DNA of 20,082 bases from a virus. Location of the stretch: the IMG/VR virus record IMGVR_UViG_3300034190_002600, positions 1-20,082 of that record; one strand, written 5' to 3'. The notes beneath the pieces are model-generated. The model was not told where the DNA came from and ran no database searches. It worked only from the letters and a program-made list of their open reading frames with translations. Shown one piece after another: positions 1 through 5,254 of the stretch. Position 1 is the first letter of the stretch. Each line of letters opens with the position of its first letter. Both the position numbers and the translations under genes were made by a program.

Positions 1-480
1 GAAGCTAAGAAGCTGATTAACCAATATCACGAGCGGGTGCCCTTTGTGAAAGGTCTGATGCAGGGCGTGATGAACAGACTGAACGAGAAAGATGCGTCGG
101 GCTCGATTCGATCCTTACTGGGCCGCAAGTGCCGGTTCGATCTGTGGGAGCCAGACAGTTTTTCTATGAACAAGGCTCTGCCTTACCGTGAGGCTGTCAA
201 AGAGTACGGCGACACTACGCGGCTGAAGCGGGCGTACACATACAAGGCGCTGAACAGGTTGATCCAAGCGTCTGCGGCCGACATGACCAAGCAGGCGATG
301 GTTAACTTATACAAGATGGGACGCCTGCCGTTGATACAGGTTCATGATGAACTGGCGATGTCCGTGAAGGATAAAAATGATGCACTGCAAATTGCAAAGG
401 TGATGGAGTCTGCTGTACCGTTAGAAGTACCCAACAAGTGCGATGTCGAAATCGGGCCTAGTTGGGGAGAAGCAGAGTAA
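1..480 (+). CDS. Family A DNA polymerase, C-terminal part (5' truncated)
   Basis: This is the last 159 codons of a phage replicative DNA polymerase of the Pol I (family A) type; the frame is open from base 1, so the start lies upstream of the window. It contains the polymerase C motif QVHDEL, with His-Asp-Glu encoded by bases 343-351; the Asp is one of the two metal-binding carboxylates in this family. It is preceded by the typical palm helix (NRLIQASAADMTKQAM), and the protein ends about 40 residues after the motif, as is usual for the family. The O-helix and the exonuclease domain are outside the window. It would copy the phage genome in the cytoplasm. A GC-rich terminator follows within 40 bases, so this gene ends its transcription unit. 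Confidence 0.93.
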   Translation, partial: EAKKLINQYHERVPFVKGLMQGVMNRLNEKDASGSIRSLLGRKCRFDLWEPDSFSMNKALPYREAVKEYGDTTRLKRAYTYKALNRLIQASAADMTKQAMVNLYKMGRLPLIQVHDELAMSVKDKNDALQIAKVMESAVPLEVPNKCDVEIGPSWGEAE

Positions 481-517
481 GCGACTGCTTTTTTCATGAC
501 GACTACTCCCTCAACAT

Positions 518-541
518 GCCGCCCCTCGGGGCGGCTTTTTT
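518..541 (+). terminator. Rho-independent terminator after DNA polymerase
   Basis: GCCGCCC (518-524) pairs with GGGCGGC (529-535) around a four-base loop and is followed by six T residues (536-541). It closes the polymerase transcription unit. Confidence 0.88.
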
Positions 542-576
542 ATTAGACTAATGTCTAACATATACTTTAGTCTAAT
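542..576. promoter_or_regulatory. TTAGAC palindrome cluster, putative operator
   Basis: TTAGAC (543-548), GTCTAA (553-558) and AGTCTAA (569-575) give a perfect 6-base inverted repeat with a 4-base spacer, plus a third half-site. ATTAGACTA (542-550) and TAGTCTAAT (568-576) also form a 9-base inverted repeat. The block ends six bases before the -35 box of the promoter at 582-610, which is a normal place for an operator. The binding protein is not known; the ribbon-helix-helix protein at 1328 is one candidate. Confidence 0.55.
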
Positions 577-581
577 ATCAC

Positions 582-610
582 TTGACTTTATCGCATACAT
601 GAATTACACT
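582..610 (+). promoter_or_regulatory. Sigma70-like promoter upstream of 672 gene
   Basis: TTGACT (582-587) and TACACT (605-610) are separated by 17 bases. The spacer holds the heptamer TCGCATA (591-597) that recurs in most promoters of this window. The leader then runs through a TTTAACAATCAATTACGGGAG stretch to the ATG at 672. Confidence 0.65.
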
Positions 611-671
611 GTTTGATGAGTTGGTAGCCCCAACTCTATGTTTGTTTAACAATCAATTACGGGAGGTCATT

Positions 672-974
672 ATGACCAAGCTACGCAAGTCGAAACTTGA
701 CGTTGTCAAGCCATCTTACGTCTTAAAAAGAGACGAGTCTTTTGTTATCTCTCACGAGAGCAATCGGAAGACCCAAGAAGATCGAGAGATCTACCGCAAA
801 GCAAGGGCCGCAATGAAGGCCGATGGATTTGTTGTGCGGAAAAAATTTAAGACGTTTGCTGAAGCAAGAAAATATGCAAAAAAGGCTAACCAGAAATACG
901 GCGCTAAGTTTGGCGTAACGGTTTCTATGGAGATTCCTCTTTTAAAGGAGATCTTTGAACAAAGTTTTCACTGA
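672..974 (+). CDS. Small basic protein, unknown function
   Basis: This is a 100-residue Lys/Arg-rich protein that I do not recognise. The frame is open from an ATG at 621, but 672 is preferred because GGGAGG (661-666) lies six bases before it, and because the same leader motif occurs in front of other genes in the window. The middle (KARAAMKADGFVVRKKF, then an AEARKYAKKANQKYG helix) suggests a compact alpha/beta fold with a positive surface, so nucleic-acid contact is possible but unproven. It stands alone between a promoter (582-610) and a hairpin (991-1008), an autonomous early-type cassette. Confidence 0.75.
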   Translation: MTKLRKSKLDVVKPSYVLKRDESFVISHESNRKTQEDREIYRKARAAMKADGFVVRKKFKTFAEARKYAKKANQKYGAKFGVTVSMEIPLLKEIFEQSFH

Positions 975-990
975 TCGAATGTAATCAACC

Positions 991-1008
991 GCCGCCCTTC
1001 GGGGCGGC
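991..1008 (+). terminator. UUCG-capped hairpin with poor U-tract
   Basis: GCCGCCC (991-997), loop TTCG, GGGCGGC (1002-1008) form a very stable hairpin, but ACTTTC follows instead of a T-run. It may be a weak terminator or a stabilising 3' end rather than a full stop; the 1030 gene starts 22 bases later without its own visible promoter. Confidence 0.5.
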
Positions 1009-1029
1009 ACTTTCAATAGGGGTAAAGTA

Positions 1030-1251
1030 ATGAGCATTAGAACCATCAAAGTGAATAAAAGAATAGCCGAAGGCTTGAACTGGGTCTTAGGCGAAGGGTC
1101 TGTTTATGTAGCCGACGATTTTATCGAAACCGGACTCAATGGTTTCGATTGGACTGACGATCAAGTCACTGAGTTAAGTCATGCAATAAGCGAAATCAGT
1201 TATTGTCTGCGTAATGAGAAGCACTTCAAGGTGACGATCAGTAAAAAATAA
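1030..1251 (+). CDS. Hypothetical protein, 73 aa
   Basis: This is a small protein of unknown function with an ATG start preceded by AGGGG (1017-1021). The sequence is mixed and mildly acidic in the middle (DDFIETGLNGFDWTDDQ) with a basic end (KVTISKK). No domain is recognised and there is no signal peptide or membrane segment. It is followed directly by the terminator at 1257-1278. Having no clear promoter of its own, it probably relies on read-through of the hairpin at 991-1008 from the 582 promoter, which would make it a lower-expressed second gene of that unit. Confidence 0.7.
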   Translation: MSIRTIKVNKRIAEGLNWVLGEGSVYVADDFIETGLNGFDWTDDQVTELSHAISEISYCLRNEKHFKVTISKK

Positions 1252-1256
1252 CCAGA

Positions 1257-1278
1257 GCCGCCTTCGGGCGGCTTTTTT
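1257..1278 (+). terminator. Rho-independent terminator, UUCG loop
   Basis: GCCGCC (1257-1262), TTCG loop, GGCGGC (1267-1272), then six T (1273-1278). The T-run is followed after one base by the -35 box of the next promoter. Confidence 0.9.
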
Positions 1279-1279
1279 A

Positions 1280-1308
1280 TTGTATGTTCGCATAGATTCC
1301 CATATAAT
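1280..1308 (+). promoter_or_regulatory. Sigma70-like promoter for the RHH regulator unit
   Basis: TTGTAT (1280-1285) and a perfect TATAAT (1303-1308) lie 17 bases apart. TCGCATA (1289-1295) sits inside the spacer. Transcription would begin near 1315, leaving a very short leader to the AGGAGG of the 1328 gene. Confidence 0.8.
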
Positions 1309-1327
1309 CGCAGATAAGGAGGGGCCT

Positions 1328-1525
1328 ATGGATACACAACGTTGGAAAAGTGTGCTTGTTCCCCGCGACGTATACGAAGAAATCAAGGATCTCGCTCAGA
1401 AAGATGGCAGAACCATCTCCGGACAACTGCGACTGATCTTTGAAACGTACATCGAGCAGGGTTTCGACAAGCAACATCGGTACGGGAGCAAGAAAGATCC
1501 CCGTCGGATAAACGTCTATGACTAG
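1328..1525 (+). CDS. Ribbon-helix-helix (Arc/CopG-like) DNA-binding regulator
   Basis: This 65-residue protein looks like a ribbon-helix-helix transcription factor: a short beta strand (RWKSVLVP, residues 5-12), helix A (DVYEEIKDLAQKDG, about 14-27) and helix B (TISGQLRLIFETYIEQ, about 29-44). Such proteins dimerise through the strand, which enters the major groove of short palindromes. The start at 1328 has AGGAGGGG just upstream; an in-frame ATG at 1280 would lie inside the promoter and is rejected. It is first in a four-gene unit with 4-14 base overlaps. Plausible targets are the TTAGAC palindromes at 542-576 or the TCGCATA sites; this is inference. The fold assignment rests on pattern only. 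Confidence 0.75.
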   Translation: MDTQRWKSVLVPRDVYEEIKDLAQKDGRTISGQLRLIFETYIEQGFDKQHRYGSKKDPRRINVYD

Positions 1526-1835
1526 CGCAACACTGTTCGATAGTCCACTGGACGCAATGGACGAACTAGACTTCCTAGTCCGCGAATCACGGCTCACGCA
1601 CCGGATGTTTAAAAACAAGAAAGGTAAGTATTACGTGTTAAGCACGACATACCTTCCGAAGAAGGACATGCTAGTAGCCGAGCTAAATTGCAGGAACGTT
1701 GTAGGCAACAATGCCATCAACGCACGTCGCGGTGAAAGAGTGCGGCAGTCCAAGATGGGCAGGAAGGCAGAAATTATCAGCGGGTTGTACGAACATACCG
1801 CGCCGTCCAGAGGCAAAAAACGTGATCGTTCTTAA
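1518..1835 (+). CDS. Hypothetical protein, 105 aa
   Basis: This is an unrecognised protein whose ATG overlaps the end of the regulator gene by eight bases, implying translational coupling; no strong ribosome site is visible. The N-terminal third is acidic (SPLDAMDELDFLVRE) and the rest is strongly basic, ending in RGKKRDRS, with a beta-rich centre (KGKYYVLSTTYLPKKDMLVAEL). Size and charge would fit a small nucleic-acid-associated phage protein, but nothing in the sequence proves it. Confidence 0.65.
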   Translation: MTSATLFDSPLDAMDELDFLVRESRLTHRMFKNKKGKYYVLSTTYLPKKDMLVAELNCRNVVGNNAINARRGERVRQSKMGRKAEIISGLYEHTAPSRGKKRDRS

Positions 1836-1953
1836 ACGTTGGTACTTGCGCTACTTGAATGCCAAGGCCAAACGACTATATAAAAAAGCAAAGAAGGCTG
1901 AAGATCGAGCGATATGGTTAGAGATAACCTTACGCGGCAAGGACGATGTCTGA
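1822..1953 (+). CDS. Very small Lys/Arg-rich peptide, GTG start
   Basis: This 43-residue peptide starts at a GTG, with GAGG (1810-1813) eight bases upstream, and overlaps the preceding gene by 14 bases. It is a single predicted amphipathic basic helix (RYLNAKAKRLYKKAKKAEDR) with an acidic end. The frame is open further upstream to an ATG at 1711, but that extension would lie wholly inside the 1518 gene. Function unknown; the call depends mainly on the gap-free packing of the unit and on the next gene overlapping its stop. Confidence 0.5.
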   Translation: MIVLKRWYLRYLNAKAKRLYKKAKKAEDRAIWLEITLRGKDDV

Positions 1954-2146
1954 CCTTGTCCACGACCTTGCGTATAAAGCGGGCATTGTCCGCGACGAAG
2001 ATTTCACACTCCGCATGGAGGGTATTGGAGGGCGCGGCTACCTTGCAAACCGAGAGGAGCTTGGTGAATTTGCAAGGCTAGTCGGTGAACTTGCCAGAGA
2101 AAGTGAAAGAAAAAGGTTGCAATCATCTGATAAGCCACTATCATGA
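1946..2146 (+). CDS. Hypothetical protein, 66 aa
   Basis: This is the last gene of the 1328 unit and overlaps the preceding peptide by eight bases. AAGGA lies only about two bases before the ATG, unusually close, so initiation probably depends on coupling to the upstream gene. A glycine turn (RMEGIGGRGYLANREEL, residues 24-40) is followed by a helix (FARLVGELARESERKR). I do not recognise the family. The terminator at 2182-2225 follows. Confidence 0.65.
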   Translation: MSDLVHDLAYKAGIVRDEDFTLRMEGIGGRGYLANREELGEFARLVGELARESERKRLQSSDKPLS

Positions 2147-2181
2147 CTCTCGACATACAACTATTCCCGTAGTTGACTCCG

Positions 2182-2225
2182 AAATCCCCGTGGTGCTACC
2201 CCTATGGCCCTCGGGGATTTTTTTT
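2182..2225 (+). terminator. Rho-independent terminator with long loop
   Basis: AAATCCCCG (2182-2190) pairs with CGGGGATTT (2212-2220), and T2218-T2225 gives eight consecutive T. The 21-base loop is longer than in the other terminators here. Confidence 0.8.
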
Positions 2226-2235
2226 ACTTTATTAC

Positions 2236-2264
2236 TTGACAAGTATGCGATAAGCGCATACCTT
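2236..2264 (+). promoter_or_regulatory. Promoter overlaid by a perfect GTATGCG palindrome
   Basis: TTGACA (2236-2241), 17-base spacer and TACCTT (2259-2264). The spacer and -10 contain GTATGCG-ATAAG-CGCATAC (2243-2261), a 7-base perfect inverted repeat. This is the only place in the window where both orientations of the recurring heptamer are joined into one dyad, so it may show the full operator. Confidence 0.7.
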
Positions 2265-2295
2265 AGTGTTTCAATCAACGAACGGGGATATTGAA

Positions 2296-2484
2296 ATGGA
2301 TATAGAAACACAGCGTTTGTTAACTCTTTCCTTGAAGTACAGCGAAGCGCTTTCGGACGACATGCACTGGCGCGTTCAAATTTTTGAATCCGGTGTGGAC
2401 GGTTTTGATACAAAAGAACAAATGCAAAAGTATGCTTCCGATTTGCAGGATTTCGTGAACGAACTGAGGGAGATATTGAAATGA
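2296..2484 (+). CDS. Hypothetical protein, paralogue of the next gene
   Basis: This 62-residue acidic helical protein is of unknown function. The ATG at 2296 is chosen over an upstream in-frame ATG at 2266, which lies at the expected transcription start; CGGGGA (2283-2288) is the ribosome site. The opening ETQRLLTLSLKYSEALSDDM is matched by ETRRLLMLALYYTDTSLDDM in the following gene, and both end with a similar 'Y..DL..FV.ELR.IL' helix. The two are therefore a tandem duplication; this copy lacks the insert present in the middle of the second. It is first in a six-gene overlapping unit. Confidence 0.75.
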   Translation: MDIETQRLLTLSLKYSEALSDDMHWRVQIFESGVDGFDTKEQMQKYASDLQDFVNELREILK

Positions 2485-2741
2485 ATAAAGAAACACGGCG
2501 TTTGTTAATGCTTGCCTTGTACTACACTGACACGTCTTTGGATGATATGAAGTGGCACCGTAGAATTACCGATCTTGACGGTATCAACATGGTTACCAAT
2601 GGCACCCCCTGCTTTGAAACTGAAGAAGACTACGAAGAGTATATGGCGGATAAGGAAAAATATGTGGACGAACTGAAGGCCGTTTTAAATTGTTCTGATA
2701 TGTGGGAACTCGGAAGAGAACTAAAAAGGGCTTCGGAATGA
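2481..2741 (+). CDS. Hypothetical protein, longer tandem paralogue
   Basis: This 86-residue protein overlaps the previous gene by four bases (ATGA). Residues 4-70 align with the whole previous protein, with an extra stretch of about ten residues (GINMVTNGTPCFE) and a C-terminal extension (NCSDMWELGRELKRASE). The DNA around the two starts is also alike: about 46 of 54 bases match over the leader and first 14 codons, so the leader GATATTGAA now also encodes the last codons of the first gene. No known domain is recognised. Confidence 0.75.
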   Translation: MNKETRRLLMLALYYTDTSLDDMKWHRRITDLDGINMVTNGTPCFETEEDYEEYMADKEKYVDELKAVLNCSDMWELGRELKRASE

Positions 2742-2986
2742 AAAAGCAATATCGTGTGCGGATCACGACCTACTATCCGAGCTTTGTCGTCGAGGCAGAA
2801 AATGAGGAACAGGCCAAACAACAGGCTCTGACAATGCCGTGGCCAGATGCAGATGCGTGTAGCTTTTTTGAAGTTGTGGAGGACGATTGGCGGGCGAACG
2901 ACGAAGAGTCTACGCACAATTACCTAGCGACAGTACAAGAGCAAATAAATTTAGGGAAGACACAAGATGACAGTGGCAGAAATTAG
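2738..2986 (+). CDS. Hypothetical protein, possibly DpnD/PcfM-like
   Basis: This 82-residue protein starts at 2738 with a four-base overlap (ATGA). The N-terminal pattern KKQYRVRITTYYPSFVVEAE followed by NEEQAKQQAL is a beta hairpin then a helix, as in small DpnD/PcfM-type plasmid and phage proteins; the match is by eye only. The rest is acidic and probably disordered (EVVEDDWRANDEES). Function unknown. It lies in the middle of the 2296-3689 unit. Confidence 0.65.
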   Translation: MKKQYRVRITTYYPSFVVEAENEEQAKQQALTMPWPDADACSFFEVVEDDWRANDEESTHNYLATVQEQINLGKTQDDSGRN

Positions 2987-3170
2987 GCAAGCGTTGGAAG
3001 GTGTGCCAGATGGCACGGTAGTAATGCTTTTCGATCTTGAGGTGACAGAACGTTACTCGATTGACGCAATTGACGTTATCTACGATGGGGAGCCTGCCGT
3101 ACCCCTCGCCGTTGACTTTAATTATAACAGCAATGAATACGACGGGGACGACGATGGCGATGACTGTTAG
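2967..3170 (+). CDS. Hypothetical acidic protein, paralogue of 3154 gene
   Basis: This 67-residue protein has GGGA (2954-2957) ten bases before its ATG and overlaps the previous gene by 20 bases. It starts MTVAEIRQALEGVPDGTVVM and carries YSIDAIDVIYD; the next gene starts MTVRELIEELGKAHDPAFLV and has YSIENVDFIMD, so the two belong to one small family (a helix, a 'PD..V' strand and a 'YSI..VD.I.DD' strand). The C-terminus is a highly acidic tail (EYDGDDDGDD). Function unknown. Confidence 0.7.
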   Translation: MTVAEIRQALEGVPDGTVVMLFDLEVTERYSIDAIDVIYDGEPAVPLAVDFNYNSNEYDGDDDGDDC

Positions 3171-3327
3171 AGAACTGATCGAGGAACTGGGGAAAGCACA
3201 TGACCCCGCCTTTCTGGTTTATGTCCAAGACGACGTCAACGGCGAATACTATTCCATCGAAAACGTCGATTTCATCATGGACGATACCGATAGCGTCAAG
3301 CTGATCTTCCGTTCAGACTACTTTTGA
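3154..3327 (+). CDS. Hypothetical protein, tandem paralogue of 2967 gene
   Basis: This 57-residue protein can start at the ATG at 3154 (GGGGA about eight bases upstream) or at 3160, which gives the MTVREL start shared with its neighbour. It overlaps the 2967 gene by 11-17 bases. The helix-strand-strand pattern is the same as in that protein but the poly-acidic tail is missing. Its stop codon lies 12 bases before the next start. No function can be assigned. Confidence 0.7.
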   Translation: MAMTVRELIEELGKAHDPAFLVYVQDDVNGEYYSIENVDFIMDDTDSVKLIFRSDYF

Positions 3328-3338
3328 AGGGGTACGCA

Positions 3339-3689
3339 ATGGAAAAACGACCTATCCTAACGCGGGATTCTTGGGGATTTTTGACCGGACAATCCTGCTA
3401 TAACTTTTGCAAATTTGTTTCTGAAGATTATGAAATGCGCGGCGAACGAGAACTCGCTATCAAATGGCTCGCTGAAGCCACCTCTTTTAAAAATGAAATT
3501 GACCTCGGTCTTCTTTCGTATAATAAAAACCCTTTGATCGAAAAAGAATTGGCTAAGGATAAAGATGCGTGGGAAGCGGTCACTCTGACTTGGGCAGACC
3601 GATATAAACAGTGGGACAAGGATCAACGCGAATCCACAAATAAAAGGATGGAACGGCAAATAGAGCGAGAAAAACAGGACGCGGCGTAA
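3339..3689 (+). CDS. Hypothetical helical charged protein, 116 aa
   Basis: The ATG at 3339 follows AAGGGG (3327-3332) at ordinary spacing; a TTG at 3324 would add five residues but lies at the previous stop and is less likely. The protein has a short N-terminal segment with two cysteines (SCYNFC), a tetratricopeptide-like helical middle (RGERELAIKWLAEATSFKNEID) and a very charged C-terminal helix (KDQRESTNKRMERQIEREKQD). Not recognised. It is the last gene of the unit; the stop codon falls inside the first element of the GTAAC array. Confidence 0.72.
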   Translation: MEKRPILTRDSWGFLTGQSCYNFCKFVSEDYEMRGERELAIKWLAEATSFKNEIDLGLLSYNKNPLIEKELAKDKDAWEAVTLTWADRYKQWDKDQRESTNKRMERQIEREKQDAA

Positions 3690-3926
3690 CCGTTACAGAT
3701 TGCGTAACAAAAGATCAGGCTCCGTAGGCCACGGCTCACGGGGCTTTTCTTTTTTGGGTTACAAAAAACGCACGTTACTTATATAGCAGGAAAATTAGAA
3801 AAAATATTTTTGCAAAAAATACCCGTAACCGGTGTAACCGTGTAACCGAATCGCTCTATCCTATATGTATCAATACTTTCAGCAGTTACATAAACAGTTA
3901 CACCATGTAACCATAAATATGTAACC
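3686..3926. repeat. Array of twelve GTAAC/GTTAC elements
   Basis: The pentamer GTAAC or its complement GTTAC starts at 3686, 3692, 3704, 3758, 3774, 3825, 3834, 3842, 3885, 3897, 3907 and 3921. About 0.5 would be expected in 241 bases by chance. Six copies read GTAACC, and three of these (3825, 3834, 3842) are spaced 8-9 bases apart like iterons; 3686-3696 is the dyad GTAAC-C-GTTAC. The array is AT-rich, lies just before the small terminase gene, and includes a one-mismatch IHF-like site (3868-3880). It may be a terminase-binding (pac/cosB-like) site, an origin or a regulator array. Confidence 0.8.
3719..3755 (+). terminator. Probable terminator of the 2296-3689 unit
   Basis: GCTCCGT (3719-3725) pairs with ACGGGGC (3738-3744), with one G-T pair, and is followed by TTTTCTTTTTT. 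It is embedded in the GTAAC array. Confidence 0.65.
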
Positions 3927-3990
3927 AAGAAATCAAAGAATCAAAAGTGCGTTAGCGGGGGGTCTTGGTCAAAAAAATATTTTTTGAATT

Positions 3991-4019
3991 TTGCTCTATA
4001 TAAGAAAAGGAGCTATATT
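3991..4019 (+). promoter_or_regulatory. Candidate promoter for the terminase/nuclease pair
   Basis: TTGCTC (3991-3996) and TATATT (4014-4019) are 17 bases apart. The implied start near 4026 would fall within the left arm of the dyad at 4023-4051. It lacks the TCGCATA motif. Confidence 0.45.
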
Positions 4020-4022
4020 TTA

Positions 4023-4051
4023 TCTCCGATACTGCTTTTAACTATCGGAGA
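4023..4051 (+). promoter_or_regulatory. Inverted repeat covering the terS ribosome binding site
   Basis: TCTCCGATA (4023-4031) and TATCGGAGA (4043-4051) are perfect 9-base arms around an 11-base spacer. The right arm contains the only Shine-Dalgarno sequence (GGAG, 4047-4050) for the ATG at 4057. In RNA the hairpin would hide that site; in DNA the dyad, with arm centres 20 bases apart, would suit a dimeric repressor at the transcription start. Confidence 0.6.
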
Positions 4052-4056
4052 CTTGA

Positions 4057-4647
4057 ATGCCTAGAACTAAACGAAACGCTGTTGCGGACAAGGACAAGCT
4101 AAATAAGCTGAGAAATAAAAAACTGACGCGCCGTCAGGAGCTATTTGTTAAGGAGCTTGTTAGCAACGACGGCCAGATAACCATGAGAGAAGCCGCTATC
4201 AATGCGGGATTTCCACCGTCAAGCGCACATACCAGAGCGTATGAAATGACAAACCCTTTGATCTGTCCGCATATTGTCGCGGCAATCAAAGCATATCGAG
4301 ATGAATTAGACGCTAAATACGGTATTACTTATCAGCGTCATGTTCGGGATCTACAAAACATTCGGGACTTAGCTATTCAGAACGGGGCTTATTCTGCGGC
4401 AGTTCAAGCGGAGTATCGTCGAGGTCAGGCTCAAGGCGACATCTACGTTAGTAAATCTGAGATACGGCATGGATCGATTGACCAGATGAGTAAAGAAGAA
4501 GTTATGAAAGCCTTAGACGAATTGAGAGATACCTATGAGTCAAACATCATCGACGTTACTCCCGTGGGAGGAAGCGACCAAGAAGAAAACGAACACGACA
4601 GAGAGCAACTTTTACAAGCAGATTCGGGACGGGGCGAAGAAGCTTGA
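4057..4647 (+). CDS. terS: Terminase small subunit
   Basis: This 196-residue protein has the layout of a phage small terminase: a basic N-terminus (residues 1-25), a helix-turn-helix DNA-binding region beginning LTRRQELFVKELV (23-35) and continuing through MREAAINAGFPPSSAHTRAYEM (43-64), then long helices for ring assembly (about 75-155), and an acidic, probably disordered tail. Small terminases form rings that pick out the phage packaging site and hand it to the large subunit, which here is 6 kb downstream (10788) rather than adjacent. The start has GGAG at 4047-4050. The last 113 bases are also read in another frame by the nuclease gene. Confidence 0.85.
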   Translation: MPRTKRNAVADKDKLNKLRNKKLTRRQELFVKELVSNDGQITMREAAINAGFPPSSAHTRAYEMTNPLICPHIVAAIKAYRDELDAKYGITYQRHVRDLQNIRDLAIQNGAYSAAVQAEYRRGQAQGDIYVSKSEIRHGSIDQMSKEEVMKALDELRDTYESNIIDVTPVGGSDQEENEHDREQLLQADSGRGEEA

Positions 4648-4996
4648 TCGAAAGTTAATATTGACTCGATTAGAAACGTGGTTGACCGCAGGGATACCGG
4701 ATCTCTTAGTTTGTGATGACCAAGGGGCATTACATCTGATCGAGTTAAAGGTGACTAAAGGGAACACTGTCGATCTGCGGCCTCACCAAGTGGCCTTTCT
4801 TAATATTCATAGTCATGCTTCAACTTGGGTGCTTGTTAAAAGACAGCCCCGTACATCTGAACCGGAAATACTTTTGTATCGCGGATACGACGCCCTTGAT
4901 CTAAAAATGGAGGGCATATCTAAAGTCGATCCAGTAATCCGTTTGACCAATCCGTTTGACTGGAAATCACTTTGGGACTTGATCTGTTCGCATTAG
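4535..4996 (+). CDS. PD-(D/E)XK nuclease of the VRR-NUC type
   Basis: This 153-residue protein carries the motif set of the VRR-NUC branch of PD-(D/E)XK nucleases: an N-terminal helix with Glu23 (TESNFYKQIRDG), GIPD with Asp56, the catalytic ELK (Glu70-Lys72), then RPHQ (83-86) and VAFLN. In phages such stand-alone domains are thought to act on branched DNA, like Holliday junction resolvases; trimming concatemers before packaging would fit the terminase context. The ATG at 4535 is needed to include the first helix; this makes the gene overlap terS by 113 bases, much more than elsewhere here. No other start preserves the helix. The Shine-Dalgarno site is weak, so coupling with terS is likely. 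Confidence 0.8.
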   Translation: MSQTSSTLLPWEEATKKKTNTTESNFYKQIRDGAKKLDRKLILTRLETWLTAGIPDLLVCDDQGALHLIELKVTKGNTVDLRPHQVAFLNIHSHASTWVLVKRQPRTSEPEILLYRGYDALDLKMEGISKVDPVIRLTNPFDWKSLWDLICSH

Positions 4997-5007
4997 TCGC
5001 ATACTAT
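4979..5007 (+). promoter_or_regulatory. Sigma70-like promoter with TCGCATA at the -10
   Basis: TTGATC (4979-4984) and TACTAT (5002-5007) are 17 bases apart, overlapping the nuclease C-terminus. TCGCAT occurs at 4988-4993 and TCGCATA at 4997-5003, the second overlapping the -10 box. The leader CAACTACGGGAG (5021-5032) follows. Confidence 0.7.
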
Positions 5008-5041
5008 GCAAGTTAGCTAACAACTACGGGAGTAATTAGCT

Positions 5042-5254
5042 ATGAATAAATTTGATTACCAAGATGCAATGACCCTGTTGCATGACTATGAGGAAGAGTT
5101 AACCGAGGATGAAAAGACTCTTTGTTCTTTAGCCTTAATTTCTTTTACCAGTAATGAACGTATGGACAACGAGGACGTTGAGCCGTGGCGTTTGTTACAG
5201 AGTAAGTTAACTGGTTGGTCAACAACTACGGGAGAATTTTGTAGTGATGCTTGA
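5042..5254 (+). CDS. Hypothetical acidic protein with leader-derived C-terminus
   Basis: This 70-residue protein is of unknown function, started from the leader CAACTACGGGAG ten bases upstream. It is acidic and helical (DYQDAMTLLHDYEEELTEDEKTL). Its last dozen codons (WSTTTGEFCSDA) are read from a second copy of the leader, CAACTACGGGAG at 5223-5234, which serves the next gene. That suggests the original end of this gene was lost when two cassettes were joined. Confidence 0.68.
   Translation: MNKFDYQDAMTLLHDYEEELTEDEKTLCSLALISFTSNERMDNEDVEPWRLLQSKLTGWSTTTGEFCSDA

Larger units (their letters stand above)
3756..4056. other. AT-rich gene-free region before the small terminase gene
   Basis: No open frame here looks like a gene. 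The stretch holds nine of the twelve GTAAC/GTTAC elements, two long A/T runs, a perfect dyad TCAAAAAA-ATA-TTTTTTGA (3969-3987), a G-rich spot (3956-3962), a promoter candidate (3991-4019) and the dyad at 4023-4051. Confidence 0.75.

Noticed and set aside
991-1008. Strong intrinsic terminator
   Set aside because: The stem is excellent but the T-run is missing; kept only as a weak terminator or 3' stabiliser.
1277-1618. Minus-strand frame opposite the RHH gene
   Set aside because: All neighbouring genes are on the + strand, and the + frames here have promoter, ribosome site and a recognisable fold.
3856-3906. IHF site inside the GTAAC array
   Set aside because: The best match (3868-3880) has one mismatch at the last consensus base, so it is mentioned as IHF-like and not annotated as a site.
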